DNA of 64,000 nt from Acidobacteriota bacterium (GCA_021818955.1 JAKASR010000011.1:1-64000); one strand, 5' to 3'. Positions 21,930 to 31,776 are shown, numbered from the stretch's first letter. Notes: generated from the sequence alone by a model not told the origin. Translations and numbers: made by a program.

Positions 21930-22681
21930 ACCCGCCACCGCCCATCCAGGATTGCGAACGCGCTGCCGGAAGCGATGGGGCGTGGGCTCGCCCTCCCCTG
22001 CTGTTCATCCTCTCCGCCCCCTCGGGTTCGGGGAAAAGCACGTTAGTGCGCGAGCTGCTGCGCGTGCTGCCGGAACTGGAATTTTCTATTTCTTACACCA
22101 CGCGCCCGCCGCGCGGCAGTGAAATCAACGGACGGGAATACTTTTTTGTCAGCCGGGAAGAATTCGAGGCTATGCGCCAGTCCGGCGACTTTCTGGAATG
22201 CGCCGAAGTTTTTGGCCACTGCTACGGCACCGCCTGGGCATACCTGGAAGATGCCCGCAAGCAGGGCCGCGACCTGGTGCTCGATATCGATGTGCAAGGT
22301 GCGGCGCTAGTGAAAGCCCGGCGCCCGGACGCGATCGGCATCTTCATCGCCCCGCCCGACCGCCAGACGCTGGCATGGCGGCTGCGCCATCGCGGCCAGG
22401 ATACGGAATCGGCCATGGAAACCCGGCTGCGCGACGCGTCGCGCGAGATTGCCGCGTATAATAAGTATGACTTTCTGTTGCTCAATGATCGGCTGGAAGA
22501 TTCCGTCGAGCGGTTGAGCGCCATTGTCGAAACCGAACGCGCCCGGGTGCGAGGCCCGCGGCCGGGGGAAAGCGAAGCCGCCCGCCAGCGCCGCGAGCAA
22601 CTGGCCGCCAGTTGCCGGCGCGAGCATGCGGCGGTGCTGCTTCAGCCGATACTACGTTCTTTTGGCCTTACCGGCGCCTGA
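21926..22681 (+). CDS. gmk: Guanylate kinase
   Basis: Phosphorylates GMP to GDP. The P-loop APSGSGKST lies at 31-39, followed by FSISYTTRPPRGSEINGREYFFV, the GMP-binding region. The family core is about 200 residues; this protein is 251 because it has about 22 extra residues at the N-terminus and a charged C-terminal tail. GTG 21926 is used, in overlap with the yicC stop. An internal start closer to the P-loop cannot be excluded. rpoZ follows, as in many bacteria. Confidence 0.95.
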   Translation: MNPPPPIQDCERAAGSDGAWARPPLLFILSAPSGSGKSTLVRELLRVLPELEFSISYTTRPPRGSEINGREYFFVSREEFEAMRQSGDFLECAEVFGHCYGTAWAYLEDARKQGRDLVLDIDVQGAALVKARRPDAIGIFIAPPDRQTLAWRLRHRGQDTESAMETRLRDASREIAAYNKYDFLLLNDRLEDSVERLSAIVETERARVRGPRPGESEAARQRREQLAASCRREHAAVLLQPILRSFGLTGA

Positions 22682-22714
22682 GCGCCGGGCGCCATCGCCA
22701 GCAGGAGAGAAGGC

Positions 22715-22936
22715 ATGCAAGCCTATAAAAGCATTGAAGATATTCCCAGCCGTTACGAGTTCGTGCACGTGGTCGCCCGCCGCGCGCGCAAAATCCAGAA
22801 TGGCGCGCGCCCGATGATCGCGACCCTGGTGCGCAAACCGACGCGGGTGGCGGAGATGGAAACCATGGCGGGATTGGTGGAGTATTATCATCTGCCGCCG
22901 TCCCATCCGGAAACCGCGCCAAAAACGGAAAAATAA
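22715..22936 (+). CDS. rpoZ: RNA polymerase omega subunit
   Basis: The 73-residue protein helps assemble RNA polymerase by clamping beta-prime. The conserved helix reads SRYEFVHVVARRARKIQNGA. A clear AGGAGAG ribosome binding site precedes ATG 22715. It sits 33 bases after gmk and 19 bases before coaBC, within the same plus-strand run. It lacks the longer acidic tail of E. coli omega. Confidence 0.93.
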   Translation: MQAYKSIEDIPSRYEFVHVVARRARKIQNGARPMIATLVRKPTRVAEMETMAGLVEYYHLPPSHPETAPKTEK

Positions 22937-22955
22937 ACTGCGATCGGCGCCGTCC

Positions 22956-24248
22956 ATGAAATCTTCGCCAGCCAGAATCCTGCTGGGCGTAAGCGGCGGA
23001 ATTGCCGCCTATAAGGCCGCTGAACTGGCGCGCCGGCTGATCGAGCGCGGCGCTCGGGTGCGCGTCATTCTTACCCGCAACGCCTGCCGTTTCATTTCAC
23101 CCTTAACCTTTGCGGCGCTGACCGGAAGTCCTGCCCTGACCCGCCTTTTCACCGCCGCCGCGCCGATGGCCGGCAGCGATGATTTTGCTTCTTCGGTCGA
23201 GCATATTCGCCTGGCGCAATCGGCGGACCTGTTGCTGATTGCGCCCGCAACCGCGAACCTGATGGCGCGCCTGGCGCATGGGCTGGCCGATGATCTGCTC
23301 ACCACCGTCTATCTGGCTACGCCTGCTCCCGTGCTGTTGGCGCCGGCCATGAACTCGCAAATGTGGCGGCATCCGGCGACCCGGGAAAATCTGGAACGCC
23401 TGCGGCGTCACCGGGTGGAATGGATCGAACCGGAATCGGGCGAACTGGCCTGCGGCATGGTCGGCCCTGGACGACTGCCCTCGATGGAGGCGATTATCGC
23501 CCGCGCCTGGGCCCGCCTGGAGGGCCGCGCTGCCGACCTGGCCGGGCAAACCGTGTTGATCACCGCCGGCCCAACCCGCGAACCCATCGATGCCGCGCGC
23601 TTTATTTCCAACCGCTCCAGCGGCCGCATGGGCTACAGTTTGGCGCAGGCGGCGGCGGAGCGCGGCGCCCACGTGGTGTTAATCAGCGGGCCGGTTGTAA
23701 TCGATTCTCCGGTGGCGTCGCATGGCGAGATTGAGCTGATCCGGGTGACCACCGCCGCGGAAATGGCGGCGGCGGCCTGGTCGGTGTATGAGCATTGCGA
23801 TATGGCCGTGCTGGCCGCCGCGGTGGCGGATTTTCGCCCGGCAACGGCCAGCACGGAAAAGCTGCCGAAGCTCGCCCATGATTGGGAGCTAAAACTGGAG
23901 CCTACAATCGATATCCTGGCCGAAATGGGAAGGCGCAAGCGGCATCAGTTTTTAGTCGGTTTTGCCGCCGAATGGGCCGCCGGCGATGAAACCTCCGCCC
24001 GCGCGCGCGCCCGGGCAAAACTGCGCGCGAAAAATGCCGACTTGATGGTGTATAACAATATCAGCCGCACCGATATCGGCTTCGATCAGGAATCGAATGC
24101 AATCGTGCTGATCGATCCGGAAGGAGAGCGCGCATTGCCCCGGGCATCCAAGCTGGAAATCGCGCATGCCATTCTCGATGCGGCGCAGGCCCGGCGCTTT
24201 CCGGCGCGCACTCCGATCATCATCCCCGCCGAGACCCCAATCCGATGA
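22956..24248 (+). CDS. coaBC: Bifunctional phosphopantothenoylcysteine decarboxylase / phosphopantothenate-cysteine ligase
   Basis: Catalyses two steps of coenzyme A synthesis. The N-terminal flavoprotein domain (CoaC) starts LLGVSGGIAAYKAAELAR and contains APATANLMARLAHGLADDL and the PAMNSQMW motif. The active-site Cys lies in ELACGMVGPGR. The C-terminal CoaB domain begins TVLITAGPTREPID, with NRSSGRMGY and the Lys in ASTEKLPK. At 430 residues it is the normal fused length. It overlaps the next gene by ATGA. Confidence 0.96.
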   Translation: MKSSPARILLGVSGGIAAYKAAELARRLIERGARVRVILTRNACRFISPLTFAALTGSPALTRLFTAAAPMAGSDDFASSVEHIRLAQSADLLLIAPATANLMARLAHGLADDLLTTVYLATPAPVLLAPAMNSQMWRHPATRENLERLRRHRVEWIEPESGELACGMVGPGRLPSMEAIIARAWARLEGRAADLAGQTVLITAGPTREPIDAARFISNRSSGRMGYSLAQAAAERGAHVVLISGPVVIDSPVASHGEIELIRVTTAAEMAAAAWSVYEHCDMAVLAAAVADFRPATASTEKLPKLAHDWELKLEPTIDILAEMGRRKRHQFLVGFAAEWAAGDETSARARARAKLRAKNADLMVYNNISRTDIGFDQESNAIVLIDPEGERALPRASKLEIAHAILDAAQARRFPARTPIIIPAETPIR

Positions 24249-25129
24249 AGGCCGATCCCCGACCCTTGGCTGAATATCTTCGCTTTTTAAAGGAAATCGG
24301 CATCGAAGACACCTCCATTTCGCCTGCGCTTGCCGCGCGTTTTTCGGATGCGAGCCAGCCCCCAACCCCCGTTTCGCCGGCCGCCCCCTCCCTCATCGCC
24401 CCTCCGGTCGAGCCCATGAAGACCTCGCCTAGTTCCCCTCGCCCAGCGCCCATTTCCCCGCCCCGCCGCAGCGACAGCGATAGCTTTTCCATTACGGCCA
24501 TAACCGCGTCCTCAAGCGCGCCCGCGGCGGCCTTCACGGATCCGGCGGAACTGCTTCGCCAAATTCAGGAAGACCTGGGCGATTGCACCCGCTGCAAGCT
24601 GCACGAGTTGGGACGCAAGCAGATCGTATTTGGCGTGGGCAATCCGCGGGCGCGGCTGGTATTTGTGGGAGAAGGCCCGGGAGCGGACGAGGATGCTCAA
24701 GGCATACCCTTTGTCGGCCGCGCCGGGAAACTGCTGACCGACATGATCGAAAAAGGCATGGGGATAGGGCGAGACGAGGTCTATATTTGCAACGTGGTGA
24801 AATGCCGTCCGCCCGGAAACCGCACCCCGGAAAGCGACGAGACCGAAACTTGCTCGCCTTTCCTGCGGCGGCAAATCGCCGCCCTACGCCCGGAGATGGT
24901 CTGCGCGTTGGGCGCGGTGGCGGCGCAAAACCTGCTGCGGCGCCGCGGTCCGATCGGCGGTTTTCGCGGCCGCGTACACGAGATCGAAATCGAAGGCTTC
25001 ACCACCCGCCTGGTGGTGACCTATCATCCGGCTTATTTATTGCGCGACCCCTCGCAGAAAAAAGAAGCCTGGAAAGACTTGCAGATCGTCATGCGGGAAC
25101 TGGGCATGCCGCTGCCGGCAAGGACCTAA
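24245..25129 (+). CDS. Family 4 (Fe-S) uracil-DNA glycosylase
   Basis: Removes uracil from DNA in base-excision repair. After a roughly 100-residue Pro/Ser-rich N-terminal extension comes the UDG fold. Four likely [4Fe-4S] cysteines are Cys114 and Cys117 (DCTRCKL), Cys187 (VVKCRPP) and Cys203 (ETCSPFL). The active-site motif is GEGPGADEDAQG, and the second motif is YHPAYLLR. Core length and motifs fit family 4; the disordered N-terminus is longer than usual. It is translationally coupled to coaBC and is the last gene of this plus-strand run. Confidence 0.93.
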   Translation: MKADPRPLAEYLRFLKEIGIEDTSISPALAARFSDASQPPTPVSPAAPSLIAPPVEPMKTSPSSPRPAPISPPRRSDSDSFSITAITASSSAPAAAFTDPAELLRQIQEDLGDCTRCKLHELGRKQIVFGVGNPRARLVFVGEGPGADEDAQGIPFVGRAGKLLTDMIEKGMGIGRDEVYICNVVKCRPPGNRTPESDETETCSPFLRRQIAALRPEMVCALGAVAAQNLLRRRGPIGGFRGRVHEIEIEGFTTRLVVTYHPAYLLRDPSQKKEAWKDLQIVMRELGMPLPART

Positions 25130-25159
25130 TTCAATTTCGTTCGGCTATCTGATGCCAGA

Positions 25160-27721
25160 TTAGCGGCTTGGCTTGACCAATGCATTCGCGGCGTTGGCCA
25201 ACAGTACCCAACTGCTGGCGGCCGAGATGGTGGTTTCATCTTCGAACCAGAGAAAGCCGAAATGCGTGATGCACTCCGGGAAATCCGGCTTGATCACGAT
25301 ATAGCCCGGAATCATGCCGCCGGGAATGTAGGAGTGGTCGCCGCGGTTGACGGAGTACGTCTTCAGTTTGGAAACGCGGCCGATGCCGGCAATATACGAA
25401 ACGCTCGAAACCGGGTGCGTGCCCAGCAGGTAATTGGCGGCGCGAAGCGTATATTGCGGGCCCACAATGCCGGGAAAAGCCTGATGGAGGAAATACATTT
25501 CCACGCCAAAGCTCGCGACTTGTTCGGAACCGCCCCAACCGCCCATTGATGGTGGAACGCCGAAGGGATTCGCCGCGAGATACTTCCGCAGACGCGGCAT
25601 ATAGGCTTGCAAGGCCGTCCGGAAACGAGCGCGGTAGCTGGCGTCGAGATAGGGCAAAGCGCGAACCGCGGTCCATCCCTGAAACCCGAACTGCCGCAGC
25701 AGGCGGGGAAATAACTCTTCGACGCGATGCTTATAGGGCTGGGCCCCATGCGTGGCGATCATCAGCTCCAGCGCGGCGCTCCAGTCCGGCGCGCCAAACC
25801 TTGCAAAACGAGACATGGGGTTGGGTCCGGGGTGCGCCTTTTGCTCGTTCCAGAGCTTGATGGCGGCATCGAGGCATTCTTTCGAGAGCGAATCATTCCA
25901 ACCCTTCAGCGTGCGTGAGGCCTCGGCTAGCGAGGCGGCGGCGGCATATTCCATGAAAGGGTTATAGCTGGTCCAGGCCCAGCGGTCATCGGGCGTGCCG
26001 GAGAAGCGCCCTTTCACCTGGTTCGGCGCGAGCTGGGAATCGTAAACGCGGCCATCGGTTTGAGAGGCGGCGTCGCCAACCTCGGTATACTGCCGCAAGG
26101 TGGCGGCCTGGATGCCTTCAAAGGTATGCCCGACGGCATGAATTTGCGCCAGAGTCTGGAGTACGCCATGCTCCACCTGCTCAACCGCGTCCGGGACGCC
26201 GTCCGGGTGGTGCATCTCGACTTGGCGAGTGCTTTCATTCACGCTCAATTCGTCCCACTTCATATGGAAAGTGTTATAAGCCAGGGCTAAATTCTGGATG
26301 GTGATGTATTGTCCGAACGCGTCGTTATCGAAATCACCGGCATCGAACCAGCCGCCGATATTCAAGCCTGGAATATGCTGGCCGGGCTTGAACCTGGAAT
26401 AGGTGTCTTTGCCCATCCGGTAGCCATCGAAGTGAACCAGATTGGGCGGCGCTTGCAGGGCATCGTCCATGAAGGGAAGGCCATGCCAGATGTGGTAGTT
26501 ATCCCGCACGGCAACATGGTCCATCTGCACCGCCAGAAAGGCGTCGAGCGAGGTTTGCCAGGTATGGCGGTAGATATCGTTGGCAATGGGAAAAAGATCG
26601 GTATGCCGGCCGGCGTATTCGATCCGGTAAAGACCCGGGCGGCGGACAGCAGAAAAATTGAACCTGGCGTAAACGTAACGCAACCAGGGCTGGGGCTTTG
26701 AGACCGGACCGGAGAAGACCTGGCGGTAAGAGCCATCGCGCGTAAGGCGCAGCACCTTGGCAAATCCGGGGGCTTTAAAGCGTGGGTCGAGCTCGATGAC
26801 GGCAACTTTAGGAAAATCCGGCGCATAGCCGGCCTGGCTATGGGCGATCATCGGCGGCCGTACCCAATCGGGCCTATAATGCGGCCGAATGTGCCATACC
26901 ACCGCGCCTCGGGTCTTGTCCGCAGGAATAAGCGTGCGCAATACAAACCAGCCGTTCTGCGCCATGTCGCGCCCGTCGTAAAACTGCAACTTCCCGGAAT
27001 CGGAGGTTATGGTGATACGGTCGGATGGGTCCTGGGGTGCGAGGGTGATGGTCCTGCCGGTAGCAAAGGGCACAGGTTGCAGGTAATCCTCGGCTATGTG
27101 CAGATCGTGAGTATAGTACGGGTCGCCTTTCATCCCGCCGGGCGGAGGTGGGACCTTGATCATCCGGTCTTCCGGATAGCGCGGAAAGATTCCGTATACG
27201 CGATGATCCACGACATAGGCTTTATCCATGTAAACGGAAGGTAAAAACTCGAGATTAAAGCCGGCGCGGCCGGCTAAAACCCGGGGCAGCGGCCGGGTTA
27301 AATTAACGCTCACCCGGACTCCTCCCGGCTCGGCGGCGACCACGACCTGGTAATTCAACTTGTAGGCGGGATAGGCCATATCGGCGATCAGACGTTGATG
27401 TTGCGGGTCGGCAAGCCGTTTTTTGAGCAGCGGGATCAAATCCCATTGCTCCGGAGTGGGCATCAGGCGCAGGGAGCCATTGGTGGCAATGCGATGGTCA
27501 CGAAGAATGATCTCCATGGCCGCATTCTTCTGATCGAAAAAGACGGGATTGTAATTGCTGCTGTAGAGCATGAAATTGACGCCGGGCGCGCTGAGATAAC
27601 CCAGGCGAGTGACTTTTAAATGCAATTCGGCACGATGCGCCTGTGCGCTCAATAAAGTAGCCGGTAGCCAAATGAGCCATAGGGCATGCAGCCAGGGACG
27701 AGACCGTCGCAACGTAAGCAT
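25160..27721 (-). CDS. Secreted glycoside hydrolase family 9 (cellulase-like) protein
   Basis: A predicted periplasmic or secreted beta-glucanase. ATG 27721 gives 853 residues with a signal peptide ending near LLSAQA. An N-terminal extension of about 270 residues precedes an Ig-like CelD_N segment (from SQAGYAPDFPKVAVIEL), then the (alpha/alpha)6 barrel. GH9 hallmarks are GGWFDAGDF (catalytic Asp region), the late His motif NRGDHSYIPGGMIPG, and the acid in WFEDETTISAASS. An upstream in-frame Met at 27772 would precede the signal peptide less plausibly. No other cellulases are adjacent. It is convergent with the uracil glycosylase gene. Confidence 0.88.
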   Translation of the reverse strand: MLTLRRSRPWLHALWLIWLPATLLSAQAHRAELHLKVTRLGYLSAPGVNFMLYSSNYNPVFFDQKNAAMEIILRDHRIATNGSLRLMPTPEQWDLIPLLKKRLADPQHQRLIADMAYPAYKLNYQVVVAAEPGGVRVSVNLTRPLPRVLAGRAGFNLEFLPSVYMDKAYVVDHRVYGIFPRYPEDRMIKVPPPPGGMKGDPYYTHDLHIAEDYLQPVPFATGRTITLAPQDPSDRITITSDSGKLQFYDGRDMAQNGWFVLRTLIPADKTRGAVVWHIRPHYRPDWVRPPMIAHSQAGYAPDFPKVAVIELDPRFKAPGFAKVLRLTRDGSYRQVFSGPVSKPQPWLRYVYARFNFSAVRRPGLYRIEYAGRHTDLFPIANDIYRHTWQTSLDAFLAVQMDHVAVRDNYHIWHGLPFMDDALQAPPNLVHFDGYRMGKDTYSRFKPGQHIPGLNIGGWFDAGDFDNDAFGQYITIQNLALAYNTFHMKWDELSVNESTRQVEMHHPDGVPDAVEQVEHGVLQTLAQIHAVGHTFEGIQAATLRQYTEVGDAASQTDGRVYDSQLAPNQVKGRFSGTPDDRWAWTSYNPFMEYAAAASLAEASRTLKGWNDSLSKECLDAAIKLWNEQKAHPGPNPMSRFARFGAPDWSAALELMIATHGAQPYKHRVEELFPRLLRQFGFQGWTAVRALPYLDASYRARFRTALQAYMPRLRKYLAANPFGVPPSMGGWGGSEQVASFGVEMYFLHQAFPGIVGPQYTLRAANYLLGTHPVSSVSYIAGIGRVSKLKTYSVNRGDHSYIPGGMIPGYIVIKPDFPECITHFGFLWFEDETTISAASSWVLLANAANALVKPSR

Positions 27722-27856
27722 AGGTTTAGCTTTTGGGTTCCCATGAAGTCCAGGCGAAAACAAAAGCAGCATAGCGTATTTTGGGCTGGCCCATGAGATG
27801 CGTTCAAATAAAAAGTGTCATTTAGACGTCATGCAATGGTTATAAACCCGAGATCG

Positions 27857-29554
27857 TCACGATGCTTTAGCCACCCAAAGATGGTTAGGCGTACGCCTCA
27901 GCCCGTATTCATACTTCCTCAAATAGGTCTCCAAACGGCGCTGATAACGCTGCCGGCGGCGGATGAACCAATCCGCATCCGGCGGCAAGGTCCTTTGCGC
28001 GGCGAAAGCGCAAAAAGCGGCGCGAAATGCGGCATAGGCCGGGCGGTGCCAGAGCAGGCGTTCCCGTATTTCCTGGTCGCCGCTGCGGCGGCAATAGGCA
28101 TGCAGCGCGAGTTCGGAAAGCGACGGGCCAAATTCCACCTCGATGCCGGCCAAATCCCAGGCAGGATCGGTTGGGCCGGGAAAAAAATGATCATCGCCAT
28201 GATCGAGGGCGTCGAACTTTACAAACTTCCCTCCGGCATAGCCCCATTCTTCAGCGAGCATGCGGCCATCCAGGCGGCAACAGGGGCCGGCGATGGGTGC
28301 GGGAAGGCGGGGGTTGCGGGCCAGCAGCAGCCGGCAATTCGTGGGCAGCATTTCCAGCAACTCGGGCGATGGCAAGGCGTGATTTTCCAGGCGATATTGC
28401 GCCGCGCACCAGGCCAGATAATCACCCACCCATTCCGCCCACTGTTCCAGCAGCAGACGCGAGGCCGGGGAGAAAAATAGCGCGCGCGAGTTCAAAACCG
28501 GCTGGCTGATCCAGCCGCCTCCTTCCTCGCATGCTTTCAGGCTGAAGCCGGCGCGAGCCAGCTGGCGCGAGCGCTCGGCCGCCGCGCTAGCGGGTTCACC
28601 TAGCCCGGCGAATTTAAATAATTTCGTGCCGCTGACGTCGAGGTATTTCAAGCGATCCTGCCAGGGCCAAACGGGGATGGGGCAGCCCGGGGCAAACACC
28701 TGCCGCCAGCGTCCAGCCCCCAAGTCACGGCTAGCCCCAGGCGGAGGCGCCGGTGGAGGCGCCGGATAGCGTTGCCAAGTTTCCCATTCCCGCGCCGCCA
28801 GAGGGTGGCTGAGCTGTGCGGCAGACGGATCCCAGCTGGGCAGCAAAGCGATCCGTTGCCGGGAAATACCCAGCTTGCCCAATGCCTGCATCAGGCCGGC
28901 AAATGAAGATCCGCTTAATCCCGGCCCTTCATCGGCCAGCAGGAAGTCGCCCGGCCAGGCGAGCAGCAGCTTTTCGAAATCTTTTGTCCAGCGGTAATAA
29001 CGGTTATCGGGCAAGCCTCGCGGACGAAGCGTGCTAAAGCGAATTTCCATGCCGGCGGCAGCCAGTTCTGCCGCCGCCACCGCCCCTAATGTGCTGCCAA
29101 TCGTACGCATGCCAAGCACCCAGGCCCGCGATTGCCGCAGATGCTCGTCACGCCAACGCCGGGCGGTGGCGGCGTAAACGGAGGGATGCAAGGCATAAAA
29201 CCTAAAACCTTCGGCGGCAGCCAGGCTGAAATTGCGGCAGCGCACCCAACTGTCTAATTGCGAATCCATCCGGGCTTTATGCCTTGTCATAGCCGCATTT
29301 TGCCGGGTTGAGCCATTTCGCGATATAAACTGCGCCGCTGCGCTTAAAAGCCGCGCGCGCGCGCAACCCAGTATGGGAGGTTCATGATCGTTGGCGGCAC
29401 AAACATAATCGGCGATGGCACATTCCAGATCGCCCGCCGCCAGCAGACGGCGGAGTTTCGCCTCCGAGATGGAGAGCCCTTCCCCGCTCTGCCGCAACCG
29501 GGACAGTAATTCCCCTCCCGTAAAGCGTTTTCTGGCACCGCGAAAAATATACAT
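27857..29554 (-). CDS. Unrecognised protein with phosphoribosyltransferase-like and kinase-like segments
   Basis: A 565-residue cytoplasmic protein of unknown role. Near residue 150 it reads VLGMRTIGSTLGAVAAAEL. Near residue 215 it reads FLLADEGPGLSGSSFAG, which resembles the PRPP-binding loop of type I phosphoribosyltransferases (acidic pair followed by a Gly/Ser-rich loop). The C-terminal half contains DGRMLAEEWGYAGGKFVKFD and later TDPAWDLAGIEVEF. This is reminiscent of the catalytic and metal loops of aminoglycoside-phosphotransferase-fold kinases, though degraded. No signal peptide or membrane segment is seen. It is divergent from the bactofilin gene. The domain calls are tentative. Confidence 0.6.
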   Translation of the reverse strand: MYIFRGARKRFTGGELLSRLRQSGEGLSISEAKLRRLLAAGDLECAIADYVCAANDHEPPILGCARARLLSAAAQFISRNGSTRQNAAMTRHKARMDSQLDSWVRCRNFSLAAAEGFRFYALHPSVYAATARRWRDEHLRQSRAWVLGMRTIGSTLGAVAAAELAAAGMEIRFSTLRPRGLPDNRYYRWTKDFEKLLLAWPGDFLLADEGPGLSGSSFAGLMQALGKLGISRQRIALLPSWDPSAAQLSHPLAAREWETWQRYPAPPPAPPPGASRDLGAGRWRQVFAPGCPIPVWPWQDRLKYLDVSGTKLFKFAGLGEPASAAAERSRQLARAGFSLKACEEGGGWISQPVLNSRALFFSPASRLLLEQWAEWVGDYLAWCAAQYRLENHALPSPELLEMLPTNCRLLLARNPRLPAPIAGPCCRLDGRMLAEEWGYAGGKFVKFDALDHGDDHFFPGPTDPAWDLAGIEVEFGPSLSELALHAYCRRSGDQEIRERLLWHRPAYAAFRAAFCAFAAQRTLPPDADWFIRRRQRYQRRLETYLRKYEYGLRRTPNHLWVAKAS

Positions 29555-29685
29555 CGCAAATCCGCGCTACTTTAAAGGATTAGAGTGCTGCCTTAATAAA
29601 AAGTTGGGTCAGCGATGGCTTTTGCCCGGACGGCAGATTTGGGATTGCGACTTTGACCGCGAATTCGGCTACAATAGCTTCGCTT

Positions 29686-30264
29686 ATGTCGTTCTGGAGA
29701 CGTCAGGAAGAACCCTCGCCGGCGCAGCCACTTGCGCCCGAACCCGTTCCCACTGCGCCGCCGGTTGCAAAGGAGAATCCTGTGCCGACCACGCTAGAAA
29801 CTGGCCGCGATAGTGCCTATGTGGGAATTTCCGTGCGTATTCGCGGCGAAATCCAGGGCAAGGAAGATTTGTTTCTGGATGGGGAAATCGAGGGCGACAT
29901 CCGCCTTCCCGGCCAACGCCTCGTGGTGGGTCCAAACGCGCGCATTCACGGGCAAATCCAGGCGCGGGAAGTGCTGGTGCAGGGTAAGGTGCAGGGCAAT
30001 ATCCGAGCCCAAAGCCGGCTGGAAATTCAGCGCACGGGATGGGTGGAAGGCGAGTTGAAAATCAGCCGGATCGCGATTGAAGATGGCGCCTATTTTAAAG
30101 GTTCGGTGGAGATTGCGGCAGAAGAAAGCGCGACGGACTCCGCCTCCGCCGCTCAAGCAGCCGCCGCGCCGTCCGGTTCCGCAATGCCCTCGAGCGCAGC
30201 GGGAGGAGCGGCTCAACCCCTGCCGCAAACGCCCCCGATTCAGCGTTCTTGGTTGAAAAGCTGA
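29686..30264 (+). CDS. Bactofilin-family cytoskeletal protein
   Basis: Bactofilins polymerise into filaments that position cell-wall, stalk or polysaccharide machinery. ATG 29686 gives 192 residues: a Pro/Ala-rich tail of about 45, a central DUF583 beta-helix domain with repeating IRGEIQGKEDLFLDGEIEGD / IHGQIQAREVLVQG turns, and another Pro/Ala-rich tail. This three-part layout is typical. The following gene is 55 bases away on the same strand. Confidence 0.92.
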   Translation: MSFWRRQEEPSPAQPLAPEPVPTAPPVAKENPVPTTLETGRDSAYVGISVRIRGEIQGKEDLFLDGEIEGDIRLPGQRLVVGPNARIHGQIQAREVLVQGKVQGNIRAQSRLEIQRTGWVEGELKISRIAIEDGAYFKGSVEIAAEESATDSASAAQAAAAPSGSAMPSSAAGGAAQPLPQTPPIQRSWLKS

Positions 30265-30319
30265 AATACGCAAGTTTTGGGAAGCCGGCCTGCCGTTTCC
30301 CCCCAGCAGGTGAAATGAA

Positions 30320-30988
30320 TTGGAGTTGCTGAACAAGGTCCGCTCCGCCTGGAGCTTTTACGGCAAATCTTCCACCCGGGGCGAAGCCATCGTTCCGGGC
30401 ATTCCTCGCCATAGCAATGGCCTGAAGGAACTGACCCGGGCTTGGGTAGAGGCGAGCGAGAAAGAACAGCGCTTGCGAGTCCTGGATCTCGGACCTACCT
30501 CGCGCGCAAATATCGTGTACATCACCGGCTTGGGCCATAGCCTGTTCAACGAAGACCTGCTGCGGGCCATACCCACCCCCCTTTTACAAACCTTGAATCT
30601 TGAAGAGCAGGCGGAATTTGAGGCGGAAAAATTCTTCAACGATAACTTGAAGCTGGAACCCGCATCTTTTGATGCCGCCCTGCTTTGGGATCTTCCGGAC
30701 TATCTGCCTGAACCGATGGTGCGACCGCTGGTGGCCAGATTGGAACTACTACTCAAGCCGGGTGGCGGCATCTTGACCTATTTGCATACCCGCGACGCCG
30801 GCCCTAATGCCCCGTTTCTGCACTATCATATTCAGAATCACGATACGCTCGAGTTAAGAGTTGGACCGCGGATTCCACTCAAAAGAATCTACAACAACCG
30901 CCATGTCGAGCAGTTGTTTCATAATTACCGCTCTTTCAAGTTTTTCCTTGGGCGGGATGGCTTAAGAGAAGTTCTAGTGATTCGTTAA
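30320..30988 (+). CDS. Class I methyltransferase-like protein
   Basis: A 222-residue protein that begins at TTG 30320, with AGGTGA 8 bases upstream. Residues 50-58 (LRVLDLGPTS) resemble the SAM-binding Gly loop. DAALLWDLPDYL and LLKPGGGILTYLH match the later Rossmann strands of small-molecule methyltransferases. The Gly-rich loop is weak (DLGPTS rather than DxGxGxG), so it may bind SAM poorly or differently. It probably shares transcription with bactofilin. Confidence 0.6.
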   Translation: MELLNKVRSAWSFYGKSSTRGEAIVPGIPRHSNGLKELTRAWVEASEKEQRLRVLDLGPTSRANIVYITGLGHSLFNEDLLRAIPTPLLQTLNLEEQAEFEAEKFFNDNLKLEPASFDAALLWDLPDYLPEPMVRPLVARLELLLKPGGGILTYLHTRDAGPNAPFLHYHIQNHDTLELRVGPRIPLKRIYNNRHVEQLFHNYRSFKFFLGRDGLREVLVIR

Positions 30989-31249
30989 GCCAAGCCGTGT
31001 CCCATTCTGGGAATTTATTTGCGGCGTCAGTGTAATCAGATAGCTGCCAGCATTGCAGATTGCATCCATTTAGAATGTCCTGCGAAAGCGGGATCCTTTC
31101 TCAATTCTCCTGCCTGGGTAGCCGACAGCGCGCTTGCCGGCTACCCTTTCCTCTCTCAAAAGAAAAATCTTGGAGTGGCATACTGCCCGGCATACCGGTA
31201 TATCAATCTCGAATGTATCCGCGTTCTATCGCGCCGCTTTCTGGGACAG

Positions 31250-31687
31250 TTAGCTTTTTTCGCCAGCGGCGGGAATGGCGGGATTGACGACGGCGGTACA
31301 GTGGGCGCAGCGGCGGGCCTGGGCGGGAATATCGCTCAGGCATTCGGGACATTTGCGGATATTGGGGTCGGGCGGCGGCACTTGCTTGTAGCGGCTGATC
31401 AGCTTGTTGACCGGCAAGACCACGAAGAAGAAGATCGAAAGAGCGATCAGCAGAAAACTGACAATGGCGTTAATAAAATCGCCGAATAGAAACTTCGATT
31501 TGTGCAGGGTAAAGGCCCAGGCGGCAAAGCTAGGCTGGCCCCAGATGGCGGCGATCAGAGGGGTGATCAGGTCTTTCACCAGCGCGGTGATGATCGCGCC
31601 GAAGGCGGCGCCCATCACCACGCCGACAGCCATATCGACGACATTGCCGCGCAAGAGAAATTTTTTCAGGTCTTGAGAAACGGCCAT
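31250..31687 (-). CDS. mscL: Large-conductance mechanosensitive channel with zinc-ribbon tail
   Basis: MscL is a homopentameric inner-membrane pore that opens under hypo-osmotic shock. The 145-residue protein shows TM1 (VVDMAVGVVMGAAFGAIITALV) preceded by the amphipathic N-terminus, and TM2 (INAIVSFLLIALSIFFFVVLPV). The C-terminus is extended with CPECLSDIPAQARRCAHC, a CX2C...CX2C zinc-ribbon-like tail seen in several phyla. It stands alone between the methyltransferase-like gene and ETF-QO. Confidence 0.94.
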   Translation of the reverse strand: MAVSQDLKKFLLRGNVVDMAVGVVMGAAFGAIITALVKDLITPLIAAIWGQPSFAAWAFTLHKSKFLFGDFINAIVSFLLIALSIFFFVVLPVNKLISRYKQVPPPDPNIRKCPECLSDIPAQARRCAHCTAVVNPAIPAAGEKS

Positions 31688-31776
31688 GCCATTAAAATAG
31701 CAGTTTTTCGATATTTAGCTTTTCCGCCTGACGCTCATCAGTTAATGCATCGATCCAAATTTTCATTATCAACGAG

